From the NCBI RefSeq assembly GCF_023091745.1, contig NC_068913.1, positions 11,922,001-11,986,000 on the forward strand: a stretch of 64,000 nucleotides of DNA, in the 5' to 3' direction. Positions 59,466 to 64,000 of the stretch are shown in pieces. The notes under the pieces were generated by a model. It saw only the letters and a list, made by a program, of their open reading frames with translations, was not told the DNA's origin and did no database searches. Made by a program: the position numbers and the translations under genes. Positions within the stretch are counted from its first letter, which is position 1; each line of letters starts with the position of its first letter. The stretch comes from Budorcas taxicolor. Its lineage: Eukaryota > Chordata > Mammalia > Artiodactyla > Bovidae.

Positions 59466-59937
59466 ATTGTTGTTGAGTTACTAAGTCGTGTCTGACTCTT
59501 TCAACCCCTTAGACTGTGGAAGGCAATGGCAACCCACTCCAGTACTCTTGCCGGGAAGGTCCCATGGACGGAGGAGCCTGGTAGGCTGCAGTCCATGGGA
59601 TCGCTAGGAGTCGGACACGACTTCACTTTCACTTTCATGCATTGGAGAAGGAAATGGCAACCCACTCCAGTATCCTTGACTGGAGAATCCCAGGGACGGG
59701 GGAGCCGGGTGGGCTGCCATCTATGGGGTCGCACAGAGTCAGACACGACTGAAGCGCCTTAGCAGCTTAGTAGCAGACTGTAGCCCACCAGGCTCCTCTG
59801 TCCATGAGATTTCCCAGGCAAGAATACTGAAGTGGGTTGTCATTTCCACCTCCAGGGGACCTTCCTGACCCAAGGATCGAATTAGAGTCTCCTGCATTGG
59901 CAGGCAAATTCTTTACCACTGAACCACCAGGGAAGCC
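59466..59937 (-). mobile_element. Bov-tA SINE split by a BovA2 insertion
   Basis: The tail side (gttgttgagttactaagtcg) is at 59466-59517. The remainder, from tagcccaccaggctcctctg to gaaccaccagggaagcc, is at 59781-59937. Removing 59518-59781 restores a collinear element. The duplicated site is agactgt. Confidence 0.93.
59518..59774 (+). mobile_element. BovA2 dimeric SINE, nested
   Basis: Two BovA monomers in tandem: the left ends at ggacacgacttcactttcac, then the tttcatgcattggagaagga linker, and the right ends at cagacacgactgaagcgcct. It is flanked by agactgt at 59511-59517 and 59775-59781, which are bases of the older Bov-tA. Confidence 0.95.
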
Positions 59938-61478
59938 TCCTCCTTATCAGATGAAGACAAGCCAAACCAGATGGCTTGGCCCTATGTTACACCAACTTCA
60001 GCCACAACTAGAGTCCAGACTTATGACTGTCCTAAATTAATTTCTACCCCAAAGGCCAACTCCTCTAAGGAACTTACAGCTTGATAAACAAAATCCCTAA
60101 ATAATTACGAACAAGACAGTAAATAGTCTTACAAAAGGCATTAATAAGATGTTTCTTTGGAAGTAATGCAGGAGGAAGGTGGGATTAATTTCTGCAGGGG
60201 GTACCAAAAGGGGAAATCTGAGTCAGGCTTTGGAACAGAAGTAATATATTAGCGTTTCTCATGGTTGTAAAATGTCAGTTTCGAATCAGTTAACTTGTAA
60301 TTTCTTTAACATTCCACAAATCAAGTTGATTCCCAGTTCCTGTATGACATAACCCACTAAAATATGCGTATTTCCAGGAAGTGGAATGTACTCTTTTTCT
60401 CTTTGAGGGAAAAAAAAAAAACCAAACCTCAAAATACCAGTTCAGTCTGAAAAAAACAATTCCAAGTCTACATGTCACCATATGTATGTAAACCAATGTA
60501 TCACTACAGAAATGGATTTTCCCTTAAAAAGAAAAATATCAAACAGTAGGAAAAAATTTAATGTAGCGTTCTACAGGAATCATACTCTTTATTCTTAACA
60601 TTAAATTTCAGCTATTACTGTTTCAAGTAAAATCTCAATTTGTTCTGGTGTCTTTTCCGATTGCTAATCCTTTTAATTTTATGTCACATAAGAATTATTT
60701 TAAGTCACATAAGAAGTATAGAGTATAGAGTACAAGCTAGATACTGGAAAATCAGGTATTTATGATTGCCTTTCCCCTTTTCTGTATGAAATCATTTGTC
60801 TCCATTTTCCTGTCTGAACATATCAACTTTCAGTGAGAATGGAATGTTAATTGGTGTTATGCACAAGCTGGGCTATCATTCCTCAAATTTAAGAAGGAAA
60901 AAAAAAATCAAAACAAACCCAACTGGGTTTCCTGTTTTTATTTATGGTTATCAGTGCCCCGTTGAGGGGGGATTAAAATAAAGTGGCTCAGTTATGGCTC
61001 ATCCTTCCTTCAATTAATCTACCCAAGGAGACCAGTTCCTTCCATCATCTGTCCAGATCGCAAAGCCTATTCAAGCTTCTCTCCAGGGCCCCGAAACAAC
61101 ATACAAAACTACTTCCTAGGGAAGCCGCAGCCTACCTCACCCTTCCAACTGGGGAAACACACAGACTCAGCCCTTTGTGGTGCGATTATATAAGCATACA
61201 AGGGCTCACTTGACACCACCCAAATCGGAGATGTGGCCTTTAAACATCATTTTGTGCCCACTCTTCTCAAAAGTGACAGTGCGTGTTGGGCAAACAGGAA
61301 ACAAGAATGCTTATCTCTCAATAGTGGTGACGCATTCAAAGGAATCCTCTGTAAAAAAACTCTCTTGCCCTAGGTACAGTATAGAACACTGGGAAACCAC
61401 GTGATCTGACGTGTACCAGGTTCCAGGATCTGTATTTCGGGGATGAGGAAGCAGAATACTTTTGCAAATTGAGTGTGT
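59938..61478. other. Intronic sequence, no recognised element
   Basis: These 1.5 kb have A runs at 60411-60421 and 60898-60907 and no recognised family. Confidence 0.5.
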
Positions 61479-61756
61479 TTATAAGGCAAGTTCTCGCCGA
61501 GAATTTCCAACTCCCCTCCTGAATTTCTACTTCTCAGCTGGGGCATTACTGGAATTTGTGGAGGCAATTCTTTGGTAAGCAGAATATTAGCCACCTTGCA
61601 GCTGCCTCCAGCCCCAATTATAAGGCAAGTTCTCGCCGAGAATTTCCAACTCCCCTCCTGAATTTCTACTTCTCAGCTGGGGCATTACTGGAATTTGTGG
61701 AGGCAATTCTTTGGTAAGCAGAATATTAGCCACCTTGCAGCTGCCTCCAGCCCCAA
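61479..61756. repeat. Perfect tandem duplication, 2 x 139 bases
   Basis: The unit ttataaggcaagttctcgcc ... gctgcctccagccccaa occurs at 61479-61617 and again at 61618-61756. I compared the copies base by base and found no difference. Outside the two units the flanks diverge at once, and there is no junction microhomology. The unit matches no repeat family I know. Confidence 0.97.
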
Positions 61757-61866
61757 GTTGTTACGATGACCAAAGATGCCGTCATACATTTCTCAACCAC
61801 ATTTCCCCTCCCGCCTCCCTCCAGCGCCACCCTTGACTGAGAACCACTGTGAGGCTAAAAGATGGA

Positions 61867-62000
61867 CGATACGGTAATATACATGTTTCAATGCTATTCC
61901 CTCAAATCATCCCGCCCTCACCTTCCCCCACAGAGTCCAAAAGAGACTTTATATCTGCGTCTCTTTTGCTGTCTCGCATATAGGGTCGTCGTTACCATCT
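61867..62000 (-). mobile_element. L1 3' UTR, inverted 5' part of a twin-primed copy
   Basis: The minus strand reads normal L1 text (gatggtaacgacgaccctat, gcgagacagcaaaagagacg, gactctgtgggggaaggtga, cattgaaacatgtatattac), the segment that should lie just upstream of 62001. It is inverted relative to 62001-62278. Confidence 0.88.
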
Positions 62001-62278
62001 TGAAACATGTATATTACCATATGTGAACCAGAGCACCAGTCCAAGTTCAATGCATGAAGCAGGGCACTCAGAGCTGTGCACTGGGCCAACCCAGAGGGAT
62101 GGGATGGGCAGGGAGGTGGCAGTGGGCTTCGGGATGGGGTGGGCAGGGAGGTGGGAGCGGGCTTCGGGATGGGGGACACGTGTGCGCCCGTGGCTGATTC
62201 ATGTCAATATATGGCAAAAACCACCACAATACTGTACAGTTATTAGCCTCTGATTAAAATAAATTAATTAATTTTTAA
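62001..62278 (+). mobile_element. L1 3' UTR, forward part of a twin-primed copy
   Basis: It starts ttgaaacatgtatattacca and continues gcatgaagcagggcactcag, gtggctgattcatgtcaata and an A/T-rich tail. The first ~18 bases repeat the end of the inverted part. The pair is flanked by aaaagatgga at 61857-61866 and 62279-62288. A 35-base tandem duplication (62096-62130, 62131-62165; three mismatches) lies inside. Confidence 0.92.
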
Positions 62279-62288
62279 AAAAGATGGA

Positions 62289-63246
62289 TAATACCTAGAC
62301 AATGGCCTATTGACCCATGAAGATTCTTTTACTTAAGGCTTCATCTAAAGCTTTGAGGGCAATGTTAGTAGTGTTCATGGAACCAAAAGGATTCTCTGAG
62401 TCCACACCCTCACATCCATGTCCTGCCCCGAATAAGTAGCCCAGCAAAGGGACATTCCCTGGCTTAAAAAAAAAAACCTATGCATGAATTCACTGTATGT
62501 AAAACAGGCCCTTCAAAGACAAGGGTTTATCAGTGCTTCCTTCCAGGCTCCTGTTGTACATTTTGAGTGCATTTTCACCAAAATTCATCTCGGAAACAGT
62601 GAACTACATTAACAGAAAGCCAGCAGCTATTATGGTTTTATGAGACAAAAAACCCAGATTACAACTGTCCTTCTTCGCCAAAATAGAGCCTGTGGCTCTG
62701 CGCTTGTGTTTCGGCTTGGAGGAAGGCATCTCGCAGCGGGTGCTGCCTGTTCATGGATCATCCAAGTTCAATGTAAATTCAATCTCTTCTTCACGGTCGA
62801 CACCACAGCCTCACAGGAGTGCTTTCACACACCTGTGCAGGTACCTGGCTGTTTCTCAGACTAGGATAGGGATATGTTCTTGGCACTCTCTCCTCCCTGA
62901 CCTTGAGCTGTGTCTCCCCAGACACTACCTATGCAGCTCTGAAAACAGTGGTTATGGCAAAGAGCCATATGGCAAAACCATTGGGAAACTTGTAACTGAT
63001 CCCTTTCTAGTGGCTAAGAAGCAACGGTCTATTTCTGCAATGGGTTCTGTCCACAACAAGCCCAGCCCGGATGTGTCTGCAGTTGTAAGCAGAACACTCT
63101 CTTCCTACCATATAAAAAGTGCAAAGACATTCTGTCCACAAACTGACCACGGGCAGTAATAACATTAGGGGCCTGGGAATGGGGGCAGTCTGTCATTCCA
63201 AAGAGGAAAATGACGTTGAAGGAAAGAACAGTGCTTTCTCACTCAC
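62289..63246. other. Intron sequence next to CDK6 exon 4
   Basis: No repeat was recognised apart from an A run at 62467-62477. A 155-codon plus-strand frame (62692-63159) is open here, antisense to CDK6, with no known domain. It looks like a chance frame. The donor of exon 4 lies at 63246-63241. Confidence 0.5.
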
Positions 63247-63414
63247 CACTGAGGTAAGAGCCATCTGAAAACTGTAGATGCGAGCAAGGCCGAAGTCAGC
63301 CAGCTTTATTTGTCCACTGCTAGTCACCAGAATGTTCTGTGGTTTTAGATCACGATGCACCACTCTGTGAGAATGAAGAAAGTCCAGGCCCCGGAGAAGC
63401 TGAAACATCATATC
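63247..63414 (-). CDS. CDK6: CDK6 coding exon 4 (residues 124-179)
   Basis: This 168-base exon, phase 0 at both ends, encodes the heart of the CDK6 kinase domain. On the minus strand it reads DMMFQLLRGLDFLHSHRVVH, then RDLKPQNILVTSSGQIKL, then ADFGLARIYSFQMALTSV. It holds the HRD catalytic loop (H143, R144, D145), metal-binding N150, the DFG motif (D163) and T177, the threonine phosphorylated by CDK-activating kinase. FLHSHRVVHRD and SFQMALTSV identify CDK6 rather than CDK4 (FLHANCIVHRD, SYQMALTPV). The acceptor AG is at 63416-63415 after a T-rich tract; the donor is gtgagt at 63246-63241. The residues match human CDK6 as I remember it. Translation past the donor meets a stop in the intron, so the open frame to 63193 is read-through, not exon. 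Confidence 0.98.
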
Positions 63415-63439
63415 CTAAATGAAACCGAAAAACAAAATC

Positions 63440-63545
63440 AATCAATCGCCAAAAGAGAAATTAAACATGCTGAACTCTCAGTACTTAGAATAGTGTTTGG
63501 CACATACAAAGCATTTGATAAATACCTGCTGAATGAATGAATCTG
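63440..63545 (+). mobile_element. L2 3'-end fragment in CDK6 intron 3
   Basis: tagaatagtgtttggcacat, acaaagcatttgataaatac and ctgctgaatgaatgaatc are standard L2 terminal text. It lies within 100 bases of the exon 4 acceptor. Confidence 0.7.
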
Positions 63546-63651
63546 TCCCCCTTTCTACGGCTCTACTCTTCCATGTTCACCATTACCACAAAAAGTGTCA
63601 CTCTCCACCCATATTTTATTAATGAAAGGATGATTTAAAAAACAATTTCAG

Positions 63652-63830
63652 GGACTTCCCCGGTGGTCCAGTGGCTAACACTGCACACCCAGTGCAGGGA
63701 GCTCAGGTTCGATCCCTGGTCATGGAACTAGATCCCACATGCCACAATTAAAACGTTCACATGCCTCAACTAAAGACCCCCTGTGCTGCAGCTAAGGCCT
63801 GGTGAAGCCAAATAAATATTAAAAAAAAAA
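63652..63830 (+). mobile_element. CHR-1-class SINE in CDK6 intron 3
   Basis: ggacttccccggtggtccag head, caggttcgatccctggtcat, a catgccacaattaaaacgtt repeat-like 3' half and an aagccaaataaatatt A-tail. Flanks atttcag (63645-63651) and gtttcag (63831-63837) may be the target duplication. Confidence 0.92.
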
Positions 63831-63837
63831 GTTTCAG

Positions 63838-64000
63838 ATGACATAGGAAATATTCTGGAAGGGTATATACCAAACTGGTATCCAAGGTTAATGGTGGGGA
63901 GAGAAAGTAGTTGGCAAGAGAGGGATATTTTTCACTTCACATACTTTTATATGATTTAACACATGATTTCAACAATTAAAATCCAGTAAACAATGACAAC
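63838..64000. other. CDK6: CDK6 intron 3, window end
   Basis: Short intronic sequence with nothing recognised. Confidence 0.6.

Larger units (their letters stand above)
1245..63246 (-). other. CDK6: CDK6 intron 4, 62,002 bases
   Basis: The intron is bounded on the minus strand by the donor gtgagt (63246-63241) and the acceptor ending ttgcag (1250-1245). A good branch-point candidate, the TAAC on the minus strand with its A at 1270, lies 25 bases from the acceptor. The tract between is pyrimidine-rich but broken by guanines. All features between these coordinates lie inside this intron unless stated. No other coding exon is recognisable. Confidence 0.93.

Noticed and set aside
62023..62253. 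G-rich frame with GMGWAGR repeats as a repeat protein
   Set aside because: It is the L1 3' UTR with a 35-base tandem duplication, which is non-coding.
63193..63246. Extension of CDK6 exon 4 to the end of its open frame
   Set aside because: The donor gtgagt at 63246-63241 ends the exon, and the next exon at 1244 continues the protein exactly. The extension is intron.

Overview
This is mammalian nuclear DNA from a ruminant, most likely a bovid. The marker repeats show it: BovB LINEs, tRNA-headed Bov-tA SINEs and dimeric BovA2 SINEs (a ruminant set), older CHR-1/CHR-2 SINEs shared by ruminants and whales, and artiodactyl-type L1 3' ends. Cattle, sheep, goat and buffalo cannot be told apart from sequence alone.

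Only two protein-coding segments can be supported. Both belong to the cell-cycle kinase gene CDK6, read on the minus strand. One exon lies at 63247-63414 (residues 124-179: catalytic loop, DFG motif and the activating threonine 177). The next lies at 1135-1244 (residues 180-216: WYRAPE motif and start of helix F). Each has canonical splice sites and the two join in frame, so 1245-63246 is one 62,002-base CDK6 intron. The ends of the window are parts of the neighbouring introns. Exon numbers (4 and 5) follow the human gene as I remember it.

The intron is a layered record of transposon insertions. Old layer: L2, MIR, MER5A-like, an MLT1-type LTR, Tigger1-like DNA transposons, a mariner MITE and degenerate L1. 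Middle layer: CHR-1/CHR-2 SINEs. Young layer: BovB, Bov-tA, BovA2 and artiodactyl L1 3' ends. Several insertions keep target-site duplications, and nesting gives relative order: CHR-2 inside Tigger (39288-40136), BovA2 inside Bov-tA (59466-59937), BovA2 beside Bov-tA (41426-41809). The block 42247-48211 is almost solid BovB and L1. All BovB and L1 reverse-transcriptase frames are broken.

The most noteworthy structures are a perfect 139-base tandem duplication (61479-61756), an L1 with an inverted 5' part and a 10-base target duplication (61857-62288), a Bov-tA/BovB chimera joined at a 4-base microhomology (51364-51867), and a repeat-poor stretch of about 5.3 kb (24931-30240) that is a candidate regulatory region. 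I found no new gene system, CRISPR array or functional RNA gene. Repeat families are named from remembered consensus text, so their outer edges are approximate unless a target-site duplication fixes them.
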